From Clostridiaceae bacterium Marseille-Q3526 (GTDB lineage Bacteria; Bacillota; Clostridia; Lachnospirales; Lachnospiraceae), in NCBI GenBank assembly GCA_018223375.1, contig JAGTTS010000005.1:205983-269982 (forward strand): 64,000 nt of DNA, read 5' to 3'. Below, piece after piece: positions 7,266-15,971 of the stretch. Made by a program: the position numbers and the translations under genes. Position 1 is the first letter of the stretch. Each line of letters opens with the position of its first letter. Under the pieces are notes generated by a model. It saw only the letters and a list, made by a program, of their open reading frames with translations, did no database searches and was not told where the DNA came from.

Positions 7266-8552
7266 ATGATTATAAAAAACGGCCGGGTGATCGATCCGAA
7301 AAGCGGATTTGACGGCATTGCAGATATTATTATAAAAGACGGGAAAATTAAAAAAATTTTAAAAAAAGCGGAAGCCTCAGAAGTCCAGGAAGCGCTTCCT
7401 GAGACAGGCGAAGAGGTGATCGACGCGTCGGGGCTTATCGTGGCGCCGGGGCTGATTGACGTCCACGTGCATTTCAGGGATCCGGGCCTTACCTATAAGG
7501 AGGACATCGAGACGGGGGCCGCCGCGGCCAAGGCAGGCGGTTTTACCACAGTTGTAATGATGGGAAACACAAAGCCGGTGATCGACAATGAGGAAACGCT
7601 CCGCTACGTGCTGGAAAAGGGAGAGCAGACAGGAATTCACGTGCTGTCCGCCGCCAACATCACAAAGGGCATGAAGGGAAAAGAGCTGACAGATATGGAA
7701 GCTCTGCGGGCCCAGGGCGCCGCAGGCTTTACAGACGACGGCGTTCCGATTATGGATGTGAAGCTTTTGATGAAAGCGATGGAGACGGCGAAAAAGCTGG
7801 ACGTGCCCCTGAGCTTTCACGAGGAGGACCCGGGCTTTATTATCAACAACGGCATTAACCGGGGAGCTGTTTCAGAGGCCCTTGGAATCGGCGGATCCCC
7901 CAGAGTGGCGGAGGATTCTCTGGTGGCAAGGGACTGCATGATCGCTCTGTACACAGGAGCCTGCGTCAATGTTCAGCACATCAGCTCTAAAAATGCGGTG
8001 GCGGCGGTGGCTCTGGCAAAGAAGCTGGGCGCCGATGTGTGGGCGGAGGTGACGCCTCACCACCTGACTCTGGACGAGACGGCTGTGCTGGAGTTCGGCT
8101 CTCTGGCCAAGATGAACCCGCCTCTCAGGACGAAGGAGGACAGGGAGGCACTGATTGTGGCCTTAAAGGACGGAACCATTGACATGATTGCCACCGATCA
8201 TGCGCCTCACAGCAAGGAGGAGAAGGAGAAGCCTCTGACAGAAGCGCCCAGCGGCATTATCGGCCTGGAGACCTCTCTGCCTCTGTGCGTGACGGAGCTG
8301 GTGAAAAAAGGACATCTTTCCTATGTGGAGCTGTTTGAAAAAATGTGCCTGAATCCGGCCAGACTGTACCGCCTGGACAGCGGCTATCTGGCAGAGGGAG
8401 GCCCGGCGGATCTGGTGATTTTTGACGACCAGGAGGAGTTTGCGGCAGGCCCCTTTGCATCGAAGTCTTCCAACTCTCCGTTTACAGGGAGAAAGATGTT
8501 TGGCAGGGTAAAGACGACGATCTGCAGCGGAAAGGCGGTTTACCAGGGGTGA
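7266..8552 (+). CDS. pyrC: Dihydroorotase
   Basis: Start at ATG 7266 with AGGTGG 8 nt upstream is preferred to GTG 7254. The 428-residue amidohydrolase matches class I dihydroorotase: H67 and H69 in DVHVHFRDPG bind zinc, GNTKP follows, and a late DHAPH motif holds the catalytic aspartate. It converts carbamoyl-aspartate to dihydroorotate in de novo pyrimidine synthesis in the cytosol. No other pyr gene is adjacent; the downstream HAD protein, related to YjjG pyrimidine nucleotidases, is the only possible pathway neighbour. Confidence 0.95.
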   Translation: MIIKNGRVIDPKSGFDGIADIIIKDGKIKKILKKAEASEVQEALPETGEEVIDASGLIVAPGLIDVHVHFRDPGLTYKEDIETGAAAAKAGGFTTVVMMGNTKPVIDNEETLRYVLEKGEQTGIHVLSAANITKGMKGKELTDMEALRAQGAAGFTDDGVPIMDVKLLMKAMETAKKLDVPLSFHEEDPGFIINNGINRGAVSEALGIGGSPRVAEDSLVARDCMIALYTGACVNVQHISSKNAVAAVALAKKLGADVWAEVTPHHLTLDETAVLEFGSLAKMNPPLRTKEDREALIVALKDGTIDMIATDHAPHSKEEKEKPLTEAPSGIIGLETSLPLCVTELVKKGHLSYVELFEKMCLNPARLYRLDSGYLAEGGPADLVIFDDQEEFAAGPFASKSSNSPFTGRKMFGRVKTTICSGKAVYQG

Positions 8553-9277
8553 TGAGAGAAAACGGAAATCTCCGCTATACCACGCTCTTATTTGACGTGG
8601 ACAATACCCTTTTAAATTTTGACGCTTCGGAGGAGGAGGCTTTTAAGAGCCTGCTTCTCCATTTCGGCATGGAGCCGAAGGACAGCCTGCTTCAGGAGTA
8701 CCATCAGATTAACAGAAGCTGCTGGGAGCTGTTTGAGGAAGGAAAAATGGAAAAGGAAGAGGTGCTGCTGCGCCGCTTTGAAAATTTCTTTTCCCGCCAT
8801 AACTGCCAGGCGGACGGGAAAGAGGCGGAGGCCTTTTACAGGGAACGGCTGGGAGACAGCGCCATTCTCATTCCGGGGGCCCTGGAACTCTGCCGGGATT
8901 TAAGCCGGAAGTATGATCTGTACGTGGTCACCAACGGAGTGGCGGACACGCAGTACAGGCGTCTGAAAAGCAGCGGCCTGGATCCGTATTTTAAGGGGAT
9001 TTTCGTCTCTGAGGAGGCGAAAAGCCCGAAGCCACAGAAAGAATTTTTCGAGTACTGCTTTGAACAGATGCGGCTTCTCGGCGTGGAACGTCCCAAGGAG
9101 AGAAGACGGGAAATGCTTTTAATAGGCGATTCTCTTACCTCAGATATGCGGGGAGGGGAGAACGCAGGCGTCGACACCTGCTGGTACAATCCGAAGAAGC
9201 TTTCCAACGATAAAGACGTTTCCGTGACTATGGAGGTTTCCTCCTATGAGGAGATAAGGGAGATTCTTCTCTTCTGA
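8552..9277 (+). CDS. yjjG: HAD-family phosphatase (YjjG-like pyrimidine nucleotidase)
   Basis: Starts at ATG 8552 overlapping the pyrC stop (TGATG); GTG 8549 is an alternative. The 241-residue protein has the HAD motifs: FDVDNTLL (nucleophile Asp and general acid Asp), VVTNG (motif II), KPQ preceded by KSP (motif III) and IGDSLTSDMRGG (motif IV). The overall pattern follows the YjjG/YfnB group, which dephosphorylates non-canonical pyrimidine nucleotides. Coupling to pyrC fits a housekeeping role in the nucleotide pool. A hairpin terminator follows at 9298-9342. Confidence 0.85.
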   Translation: MRENGNLRYTTLLFDVDNTLLNFDASEEEAFKSLLLHFGMEPKDSLLQEYHQINRSCWELFEEGKMEKEEVLLRRFENFFSRHNCQADGKEAEAFYRERLGDSAILIPGALELCRDLSRKYDLYVVTNGVADTQYRRLKSSGLDPYFKGIFVSEEAKSPKPQKEFFEYCFEQMRLLGVERPKERRREMLLIGDSLTSDMRGGENAGVDTCWYNPKKLSNDKDVSVTMEVSSYEEIREILLF

Positions 9278-9297
9278 AGCGTAGACTATAGAGGAAA

Positions 9298-9342
9298 TGA
9301 ACCGCCTGAATCGAAAACGCAGCCGGTCAGTCAGGCGGTTCA
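9298..9342 (+). terminator. Terminator after the pyrC operon
   Basis: Perfect 12-bp arms TGAACCGCCTGA (9298-9309) and TCAGGCGGTTCA (9331-9342) with a 21-nt loop, followed by CTTCC and later T-rich sequence. The U-run is weak, so efficiency is uncertain. Confidence 0.6.
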
Positions 9343-9406
9343 CTTCCACCTGCTTTAATCTGCGTTTCCTTTTCTTCAAAGAATAGACAGAACAGGAGGC
9401 ATTGCG

Positions 9407-10909
9407 ATGGCAAAGACCATGTTGAAGAGAGGCGCAGGTATTTTAATGCCTGTTTCCAGCCTTCCGTCGCCCTACGGCATCGGAACCTTTGGAGCCTGCG
9501 CCTATGAATTTGCAGATAAGCTTGTAAAGGCCAGACAGAGCTACTGGCAGGTGCTTCCCCTGGGGCCTACCAGCTATGGGGACAGCCCCTACCAGTCCTT
9601 TTCCGCCTTTGCGGGCAATCCGTATTTTATTGATTTAGACGTTCTGAAGGAGGAGGGACTTCTGACAAAGGAGGAGATCGAGTCCTGTTACTGGTGCGAC
9701 AGGGAGGACGAGGTCAAGTATGACGCAGTCTGCTATTACCGGTTCCCGCTCCTTAAAAAAGCTTTCGAGCGGAGCCGCTTCAGGGAGACAAAGGAGTACG
9801 AGACGTTCTGCCAGGAGAACAGCGGCTGGCTGGAGGACTACGCCCTGTACATGGCGCTGAAGGGCCATTTTAACCAGGAGGAATGGCTGAACTGGGAGGA
9901 GCCTATCCGCCGCAGAGAGCCGGAAGCCGTAGCGGCATACAAAGCAGAGCTTTCAGAGGAGATGGACTACTGGAAATTCCTGCAGTTTAAGTTTTACGGG
10001 CAGTGGGATAAGCTGAGGGCCTATGTAAATGAAAAGGGCATTCAGATTATCGGAGATATCCCCATTTACGTGGCCTTAGACAGCGCGGATGTGTGGGTGC
10101 ACCCGGAGCTGTTCCAGCTGGATCCGGAGACCTTAAAGCCGTTAAAGGTGGCGGGAGTGCCGCCGGACGCGTTTTCAGAGACAGGGCAGCTGTGGGGAAA
10201 TCCCCTCTATGACTGGAACTCTCTGGAGAAGACGGATTTCGCCTGGTGGAGAGACAGGATGAAGGCTGCGGCCAGGCTGTACGATGTGGTGAGAATCGAT
10301 CATTTCATCGGAGTGGTGCAGTATTATTCCATTCCCTATGGCGCTGAGGACGGAAGGACGGGAGAGTGGAGAAAGGGGCCTGGAGAGAAGCTTACGAAGG
10401 CTGTCAATGAGGCGGCCGGTAAGACGAAAATCATTGCCGAGGATCTGGGCGTTTTCTGTCCGGAGGTAAAGGAGCTTCTGCAGAAGACCGGTTACCCGGG
10501 CATGAAGATCATTGAGTTTGCCTTCAGCGGAGACCGGTTTAACGAGCACCTGCCCCACTGCTACGAGCCTAATTCCGTGGTTTACGGGGGAACCCATGAC
10601 AACGAGACGCTGATCGGGTATTTTAAGCCGGAGAAGCGGCAGTGGTGGGAGCTTCAGTACATTGCGGACTATCTGGGCGCGGCCCACAGGGAAGAGGTTC
10701 CGGACCGCGTGTTCCGGGCTGCCTACGGATCTGTGGCCAGCGTGGCCATTTTCCAGATGCAGGACGTATTAAAGCTGGACAACGACGCCAGGATGAATAC
10801 GCCGGGAACCGTAGGGGGAAACTGGAAATGGAGGATGAAGCCGGGGGCCTTTGGAGACAGTGAAACAGGCTATCTGGCCTTTTTAGTGGACACCTTCGGA
10901 CGGTTTTAG
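9407..10909 (+). CDS. malQ: 4-alpha-glucanotransferase (amylomaltase, GH77)
   Basis: A 500-residue enzyme of usual amylomaltase length, behind an ACAGGAGG Shine-Dalgarno. The conserved start (GAGILMPVSSLPSPYGIGTFG region) and the catalytic residues are visible: D298 in VRIDHF, E345 in AEDLG and D398 in GTHDNET, matching the D293/E340/D395 set of the Thermus enzyme. It transfers alpha-1,4-glucan segments between acceptors during glycogen or maltodextrin metabolism. It appears monocistronic or linked only to the following lipoprotein gene (30-bp gap). Confidence 0.95.
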   Translation: MAKTMLKRGAGILMPVSSLPSPYGIGTFGACAYEFADKLVKARQSYWQVLPLGPTSYGDSPYQSFSAFAGNPYFIDLDVLKEEGLLTKEEIESCYWCDREDEVKYDAVCYYRFPLLKKAFERSRFRETKEYETFCQENSGWLEDYALYMALKGHFNQEEWLNWEEPIRRREPEAVAAYKAELSEEMDYWKFLQFKFYGQWDKLRAYVNEKGIQIIGDIPIYVALDSADVWVHPELFQLDPETLKPLKVAGVPPDAFSETGQLWGNPLYDWNSLEKTDFAWWRDRMKAAARLYDVVRIDHFIGVVQYYSIPYGAEDGRTGEWRKGPGEKLTKAVNEAAGKTKIIAEDLGVFCPEVKELLQKTGYPGMKIIEFAFSGDRFNEHLPHCYEPNSVVYGGTHDNETLIGYFKPEKRQWWELQYIADYLGAAHREEVPDRVFRAAYGSVASVAIFQMQDVLKLDNDARMNTPGTVGGNWKWRMKPGAFGDSETGYLAFLVDTFGRF

Positions 10910-10939
10910 AGTGAGTTTAGAGGAAAAGGAGGCAATCAT

Positions 10940-11572
10940 ATGAAAAAGACGGGAAAAATGGCAGCGGCTGTTCTTCTGACAGCATCGGTAGCAGCCCTGG
11001 CGTCAGGATGTGGGCAGAAGGAGGCGCAGGAAACTTCTGCGCCGGAGAGCACAGTCAGCCAGACAGAGGAGAGCGCTTCACAGGCAGAGGAGACAGAAAG
11101 CCCGGAAGAGGAGAATCAGAGCGGGGCAGTTTCCGTGATGACAGGAACGGTATTGGACGCCGCCATGAACTCCATAGTGATTCAGAATGAAGAGTATCCC
11201 CAGGGACTGATTTTCTCCAAGGAAAATTCTGCATCCAGCTTTTCCGAGGGCTTAACCTTAGATATGAATGTTACCCTGTTTTACACCGGGGAGACGGACG
11301 GAGAGGACACGACGAAGACAGAGGTGATTCTGGTGAGAGAGAGCCGTGACAGCGACAGCACTCTCACAGCCGGAAGCGTCTCAGGAACCGTATCTGAGGT
11401 AACTTCAGAGGCGGTTGTCATCGAGACAGAGGACGGAGAGAAGATATCTGTGGCCAGAGGCCATGAGCTGTCAGAGACAGAGAAGGAGCCGGAAGCCGGA
11501 GATCAGCTGACCGTTTACTACTCCTGCCCAGGCGGCGACGAGAGCGTGAAAGAGGCGGAGCTGATCCGCTGA
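10940..11572 (+). CDS. Lipoprotein of unknown function
   Basis: A 210-residue protein with a type II signal peptide and lipobox ASGC (Cys24). A Glu/Ser/Gln-rich spacer runs to about residue 60. After it come two similar small beta domains (about 65-135 and 137-210, each opening with a SVMTGTV or SVSGTV segment and containing VIQNEE or VIETEDGE). This internal repeat resembles OB-like or DUF5666-type beta modules but I cannot name the family with certainty. It is expected on the outer face of the membrane. No enzymatic motif is seen. Confidence 0.75.
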   Translation: MKKTGKMAAAVLLTASVAALASGCGQKEAQETSAPESTVSQTEESASQAEETESPEEENQSGAVSVMTGTVLDAAMNSIVIQNEEYPQGLIFSKENSASSFSEGLTLDMNVTLFYTGETDGEDTTKTEVILVRESRDSDSTLTAGSVSGTVSEVTSEAVVIETEDGEKISVARGHELSETEKEPEAGDQLTVYYSCPGGDESVKEAELIR

Positions 11573-11611
11573 TTGAGAGCGGAAGCCGGAACACGAAATC
11601 CCACAAAATGA

Positions 11612-11640
11612 TTGACATTTTTAAGAACTGTTGATATATT
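11612..11640 (+). promoter_or_regulatory. Consensus promoter of the ABC-F leader
   Basis: TTGACA (11612-11617), 17-bp spacer, TATATT (11635-11640). Transcription should start near 11647, almost 400 nt before the ABC-F start codon. Confidence 0.8.
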
Positions 11641-11693
11641 GAAACAGTATGGATTTGCGGATTCATAAAAACAGACAGATGGGAGATGAAAGG

Positions 11694-11717
11694 ATGAAGA
11701 TGTATTTCTGCAGATAA
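11694..11717 (+). CDS. Leader peptide MKMYFCR (upstream ORF of the ABC-F gene)
   Basis: A 7-codon ORF ending in TAA with GGGAGA 7 nt upstream of its ATG, 47 nt after the predicted transcription start. Codons 3-6 lie in GTATTTCTGC (11702-11711), which is perfectly complementary to GCAGAAATAC at 11769-11778. Its TTCTGCA part is also complementary to the 5' arm of the terminator at 11934-11943. A drug-stalled ribosome here could therefore change the leader fold. This is inferred from layout; short upstream ORFs of this sort precede many antibiotic-induced ABC-F genes. Confidence 0.6.
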   Translation: MKMYFCR

Positions 11718-11827
11718 TTCAATTGAATGAAGGCATAGAAGGCAGACGGCAGCGTCCGCTTTTTGGCAGAGCAGAAATACGGAATTCTTTTCGTCGATTC
11801 AATATCATATGAAGCTGGTAAACCGCT

Positions 11828-11879
11828 GTTTCCGGCGCCTGTTTTGAGATTGCAGGCGGGGCTGAAGCCGGAAAACAAA
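11828..11879 (+). ncRNA. Structured part of the ABC-F leader
   Basis: GTTTCCGGC and GCCGGAAAAC pair around a second stem, GCCTG/CAGGC, to give a two-step hairpin in the middle of the leader. It has no coding potential that I can support. It is part of the approximately 315-nt leader between promoter and terminator. Confidence 0.45.
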
Positions 11880-11933
11880 AGCCGAAGGGCTGATGCAGGC
11901 GGCATAGACCTCAGATATCAGTATTCATGGAAG

Positions 11934-11964
11934 GGATGCAGAAGATTTTCTGCATCCTTTTTTT
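11934..11964 (+). terminator. Intrinsic terminator inside the ABC-F leader (attenuator)
   Basis: Perfect 10-bp arms GGATGCAGAA (11934-11943) and TTCTGCATCC (11948-11957), a GATT loop, then seven T residues (11958-11964). It stands 73 bp before the ABC-F start with no other promoter evident in between, so the gene needs read-through. Confidence 0.85.
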
Positions 11965-12037
11965 GTTTCACAGGAAGATGACGCCTGGTGAAATAAAAAC
12001 GCTCTGCCGGCCTGAACACTGAGAGGAGGAATGAGCG

Positions 12038-13633
12038 ATGGCGCAGATACAGGCAAAAAATTTATCCTTCCGCTATGACGGCGGGGAGGACGTGTTTACA
12101 GATATGTCGTTTTCCATAGATACGGACTGGAAGCTGGGGCTTGTAGGGAGAAACGGAAAAGGAAAGACAACGCTTTTAAGGCTTTTTATGGGGGAATACG
12201 AATACGAGGGCAGGATTTTGTCCTCCGAGCCCTTTGAATATTTTCCATATCATGTTCCGGATCCTGATAAAAATACCATAGACGTTCTGGATGAGGTCTG
12301 TCCGGACGGGGAATTCTGGATGCTTCTGCGGGAGATGAATCTGCTGGAGCTTCGGGAGGAGACGCTGTTTCGCCCCTTTTCGTCCCTGAGCAGAGGAGAA
12401 CAGACGAAGGCTCTTTTAGCGGCTCTTTTCTGCCGCGAGGGAAGATTTCTTTTGATTGACGAGCCCACCAACCACCTGGACGCAGAGGGCAGGCGGCTTG
12501 TCAGCCGGTATTTAAACAGGAAGAAGGGATTCATTCTGGTATCCCACGACAGAAGCTTTTTAGACGGGTGCATTGACCATGTGATGGCTCTGAACCGGGA
12601 GAGCGTTGAGATTGTGCAGGGGAATTTTTCTGCCTGGCGTGAGAACAGGGACCGCCGGGACGCCTTTGAGCGGCAGGAGAACGAGAAGCTGAAAAAGGAG
12701 ATCGGGAGTCTCCAGGCTTCCGCCGCTGCCGCCTGCGCCTGGGCAGACCGATCGGAGGGAATGAAAATCGGAACCGGATCCTTTGTGGGAGGAAAATTCA
12801 TTGGAACCAGAAGCTATCTGGGTGAAAAATCCAGAAAAATGCAGCAGAGGAGGAAGAATCTGGAACAGCGCCAGGAGCGGGCGATCCAGGAAAAGGAGAA
12901 GCTTTTAAGGGATGTGGAGGAGGAACAGCCCTTAAAGATACTGCCTCTGACTCACTGGAAAAAGGAACTGATCCGCGTACGGGATCTGAGGCTTTCTTAC
13001 CAGCCGGGAGAGGAGGCAGGATCTGGCCTTTCGGCCCAGAAGAAGGGACAGGGGCTCAGCTTTGTCCTGGAACAGGGACAGCGCATTGCATTGACAGGAG
13101 GAAACGGGAACGGAAAATCTTCCGTCATCCGGGAAATCCTGAAAACTGCCGCTCAGGAGACGCAGGAGGCTTTTAAGGAGGCACAGGCAGACGGTCCGGA
13201 GAGAGGCGCATGTGGTCTGATCCGGTTAAGCGGGGAGCTCTCTCTGCCGTCAGACCTTAAAATCTCCTATGTGCCCCAGGACGCTTCCTTTCTGAAAGGA
13301 GATCTGACGGCCTTTGCCAGAGAGCAGGAGGTGGATCGTTCCCTGTTTTTGACTGTTCTCAGAAAGCTGGACATTCCCAGAGAGCTGTTTCATAAGCCTA
13401 TGGAGCAGTACAGCGAGGGGCAGAAAAAGAAGGTTCTCCTGGCGAAAAGCCTCTGCCAGCAGGCCCATGTCTACGTGTGGGACGAACCTCTCAACTACAT
13501 CGACGTGTTTTCACGGCTGCAGATTGAGGAGGTGATCCGCAGCAATCGTCTGACCATGCTTCTGGTGGAGCACGACCAGGCCTTTTTAAAGGCCGTGGAG
13601 GCGGAGGAGGTACCGGCGGGGATCGTTCTGTAA
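12038..13633 (+). CDS. ABC-F ribosomal protection protein (Lsa-like)
   Basis: A 531-residue protein with two ABC domains and no membrane segment. First Walker A is GRNGKGKTT with signature LSRGEQT and Walker B FLLIDEPTNHLD; second Walker A is GGNGNGKSS with signature YSEGQKKK and Walker B VYVWDEPLNYID. The basic coiled linker between them (about 205-310) contains a GTRSYLGEKSRKMQQRRK stretch, as in Lsa/Vga-type antibiotic-resistance ABC-F proteins. Such proteins bind the ribosomal E site and dislodge lincosamides, pleuromutilins and streptogramin A. The attenuator-like leader upstream supports the resistance subgroup rather than a housekeeping ABC-F. Drug profile is unknown. Confidence 0.85.
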   Translation: MAQIQAKNLSFRYDGGEDVFTDMSFSIDTDWKLGLVGRNGKGKTTLLRLFMGEYEYEGRILSSEPFEYFPYHVPDPDKNTIDVLDEVCPDGEFWMLLREMNLLELREETLFRPFSSLSRGEQTKALLAALFCREGRFLLIDEPTNHLDAEGRRLVSRYLNRKKGFILVSHDRSFLDGCIDHVMALNRESVEIVQGNFSAWRENRDRRDAFERQENEKLKKEIGSLQASAAAACAWADRSEGMKIGTGSFVGGKFIGTRSYLGEKSRKMQQRRKNLEQRQERAIQEKEKLLRDVEEEQPLKILPLTHWKKELIRVRDLRLSYQPGEEAGSGLSAQKKGQGLSFVLEQGQRIALTGGNGNGKSSVIREILKTAAQETQEAFKEAQADGPERGACGLIRLSGELSLPSDLKISYVPQDASFLKGDLTAFAREQEVDRSLFLTVLRKLDIPRELFHKPMEQYSEGQKKKVLLAKSLCQQAHVYVWDEPLNYIDVFSRLQIEEVIRSNRLTMLLVEHDQAFLKAVEAEEVPAGIVL

Positions 13634-13684
13634 CCGCTCAGAGGATAAAGATTGTTAAGGAAATATCAAAAATATACAACTGTC

Positions 13685-13713
13685 TTGTCATATGTAAAGT
13701 CTGGTAGTATAAT
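13685..13713 (+). promoter_or_regulatory. Promoter of the nad operon
   Basis: TTGTCA (13685-13690), 17-bp spacer, TATAAT (13708-13713), 50 bp before the nadA start. An ACTGTCTTGTCATATGT stretch over the -35 has the TGTC/GACA-type half-site composition described for NiaR operators, so the downstream niaR product probably represses here when nicotinate is present. Confidence 0.7.
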
Positions 13714-13763
13714 AGCCACAATTGCGCTTAAGACAGATGAACAGCAAAGAGAAGGAGATAGAT

Positions 13764-14675
13764 ATGACAAGAACTATTGCAGAGGAGATTAAACGGCTGA
13801 AGGAGGAGAAGAACGCGGTGATCCTGGCCCACTACTATGTGCGCCCGGAGGTGCAGGAGATTGCCGACTACATCGGCGATTCCTTTTACCTGAGCAAGCT
13901 GGCGGTCGGACTTGAGGCACAGACGATTGTGATGTGCGGAGTTTCTTTTATGGGAGAGAGCGTAAAGATTCTGAACCCGGAGAAAACAGTGCTTCTTCCG
14001 GACGCGTCCGCAGACTGCGCCATGGCCCACATGGCTTCCGTGGAGACTATTGAACAGATGCGGAAAACCTGGGACGACCTGGCCGTTGTCTGCTACATCA
14101 ACTCTACAGCTGAGTTAAAGCGTCATTCAGACGTGTGCGTGACCTCCGCCAACGCGGTGAAAATCGTAAAAGCTCTGCCTAACAAAAATATTTTCTTTAT
14201 CCCGGACAGAAACCTGGCCCGCTTCGTGGCAGAACAGGCGCCGGAGAAGCATTTCGTATTTAACGAGGGCTTCTGCCCGGTTCACGAGGAGTTAAAGCTC
14301 AAGGAGCTTCAGGCTCTGAAGGAACAGCACCCGGAGGCAGAGGTGCTGACTCATCCGGAGTGCGGCGAGGCTGTCTGCAGAGAGTCTGACTACATTGGAA
14401 GCACCTCCGGCATCATTGCCCACGCGGAGGCAAGCGGCGCGAAGGAGTTTATCATCTGTACGGAAAACGGCGTCCGCTTTGAGTTAGGAAAGCGCTGTCC
14501 TGGAAAGAAGTTCTACTTTACAGCTACAGAGCCTGTCTGCGGCGATATGAAGCTGATTACTCTGGAAAAGATTCTCCGCGTACTGGAGACAGGGGAAAAT
14601 GAGGTTCTGGCAGATCCGTCCATGGTGGAGGAGGCAGGAAAGCCTTTAGAGGAAATGCTCCGTCTGGCCAAATAG
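13764..14675 (+). CDS. nadA: Quinolinate synthase
   Basis: Start at ATG 13764 (GAAGGAG 7 nt upstream) is preferred to an upstream in-frame ATG, giving 303 residues, close to the compact Thermotoga-type enzyme. C85, C171 (GFCPVH) and C259 (EPVCGDM) correspond to the three [4Fe-4S] ligands C83/C170/C258 of T. maritima NadA. It condenses iminoaspartate with dihydroxyacetone phosphate to quinolinate. First gene of nadABC-niaR, with 79 bp to nadB. Confidence 0.95.
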   Translation: MTRTIAEEIKRLKEEKNAVILAHYYVRPEVQEIADYIGDSFYLSKLAVGLEAQTIVMCGVSFMGESVKILNPEKTVLLPDASADCAMAHMASVETIEQMRKTWDDLAVVCYINSTAELKRHSDVCVTSANAVKIVKALPNKNIFFIPDRNLARFVAEQAPEKHFVFNEGFCPVHEELKLKELQALKEQHPEAEVLTHPECGEAVCRESDYIGSTSGIIAHAEASGAKEFIICTENGVRFELGKRCPGKKFYFTATEPVCGDMKLITLEKILRVLETGENEVLADPSMVEEAGKPLEEMLRLAK

Positions 14676-14754
14676 GAAAAGGGCGGACAGGAACCGGCAG
14701 ATTTTGCCGGCGGGATAGATTTGAGAAGGGCCCCCGGAGGGCTTAGGAGGAGAT

Positions 14755-15924
14755 ATGAAGACAGAGACAGACATAGTGATTGTAGGAACCGGAGTATCCG
14801 GCCTGTTTGCGGCGCTGAACCTGCCGAGGGACCGGCGCATTACCATGATTACGAAATCCGATGCGGAGAGCAGCGATTCATTTCTGGCACAGGGAGGAAT
14901 CTGTGTTCTGAGAGACGACGAGGATTACGACAGCTACTTTGAGGACACCATGAGAGCGGGCCATTATGAGAACCGGAAGGAGTCGGTGGACATTATGATC
15001 CGCAGCTCCAGGGAGATTATAGAGGATCTCATCGGCTTTGGCGTGGAGTTTGAGAAGCAGGACGGAGAGCTGGCCTACACCAGAGAGGGCGCCCACTCCA
15101 GGCCCAGGATTCTCTACCACGAGGACATTACGGGAAAGGAGATTACCTCCAAGCTTCTGGCGGCAGTGAGAAAGTGTCCCAATGTGGAGATCCGGGAGTT
15201 TACCGAGATGACGGATATCATTGAGGAAAACGGCAGATGCGCAGGCATTACAGCCAGATGCGGGGACGAGCTTCTGGAGATCCGGGCAGAGTTTACGGTA
15301 TTTGCCAGCGGAGGAATCGGCGGACGGTATAAGCATTCCACCAATTACCCCCACCTGACGGGAGACGCCCTGACAGTGGCCGAAAAGCACGGCATCCGCT
15401 TAGAGCACCTGGATTATGTTCAGATCCATCCGACGACTCTCTACTCCGAAAAGCCGGGCCGGAGATTCCTGATTTCGGAGTCAGTAAGAGGAGAGGGAGC
15501 GCTTCTTTATAATAAGAAAGGAGAGCGGTTTGTGGACGAGCTTCTCCCCAGAGACGTGGTGACAAACGCTATCAGAAAGCAGATGGAGGCAGACGGCACA
15601 GATCATGTATGGCTGTCTTTAGAGCCGATTCCAAAGGAAACGATTTTAAGCCATTTCCCCAATATCTGTCAGCGGTGCCTGGAGGAGGGCTACGATGTGA
15701 CGAAGGAGTGGATTCCGGTGGTTCCGGCCCAGCACTACTTTATGGGAGGAATCTGGGTGGATTCTGAGAGCCGGACCACCATGGACCGCCTCTACGCAGT
15801 GGGGGAGACCAGCTGCAACGGCGTCCACGGAGCCAACCGTCTGGCCAGCAATTCCCTGCTGGAGAGCCTTGTGTTCGCCAAGAGAGCCGCAGGCGACATG
15901 AAACGGAAGCTGGGAGAGCAGTAA
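14755..15924 (+). CDS. nadB: L-aspartate oxidase (short form)
   Basis: Behind a perfect AGGAGGAG. The FAD-binding motif IVGTGVSGLFAAL opens the protein; the SSDSFLAQGG and HTR-type substrate loops and the late GETSCNGVHGANRLASNSLLE motif are those of the succinate dehydrogenase/fumarate reductase flavoprotein family. It makes iminoaspartate for NadA. At 389 residues it stops soon after the FAD domain and lacks the C-terminal helical domain of the roughly 530-residue E. coli enzyme. No frameshift is visible at the end, and the downstream gene is spaced normally, so a natural short form is likely. Confidence 0.9.
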   Translation: MKTETDIVIVGTGVSGLFAALNLPRDRRITMITKSDAESSDSFLAQGGICVLRDDEDYDSYFEDTMRAGHYENRKESVDIMIRSSREIIEDLIGFGVEFEKQDGELAYTREGAHSRPRILYHEDITGKEITSKLLAAVRKCPNVEIREFTEMTDIIEENGRCAGITARCGDELLEIRAEFTVFASGGIGGRYKHSTNYPHLTGDALTVAEKHGIRLEHLDYVQIHPTTLYSEKPGRRFLISESVRGEGALLYNKKGERFVDELLPRDVVTNAIRKQMEADGTDHVWLSLEPIPKETILSHFPNICQRCLEEGYDVTKEWIPVVPAQHYFMGGIWVDSESRTTMDRLYAVGETSCNGVHGANRLASNSLLESLVFAKRAAGDMKRKLGEQ

Positions 15925-15971
15925 ACGAGGAACATGATAGGAATAGTTGCAGATAGAAGGAGAACAGGGGT

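Noticed and set aside
11763..11981. Two overlapping ORFs on opposite strands in the ABC-F leader
   Set aside because: No ribosome sites, no family resemblance, and they span the terminator; the region is better explained as structured leader RNA.
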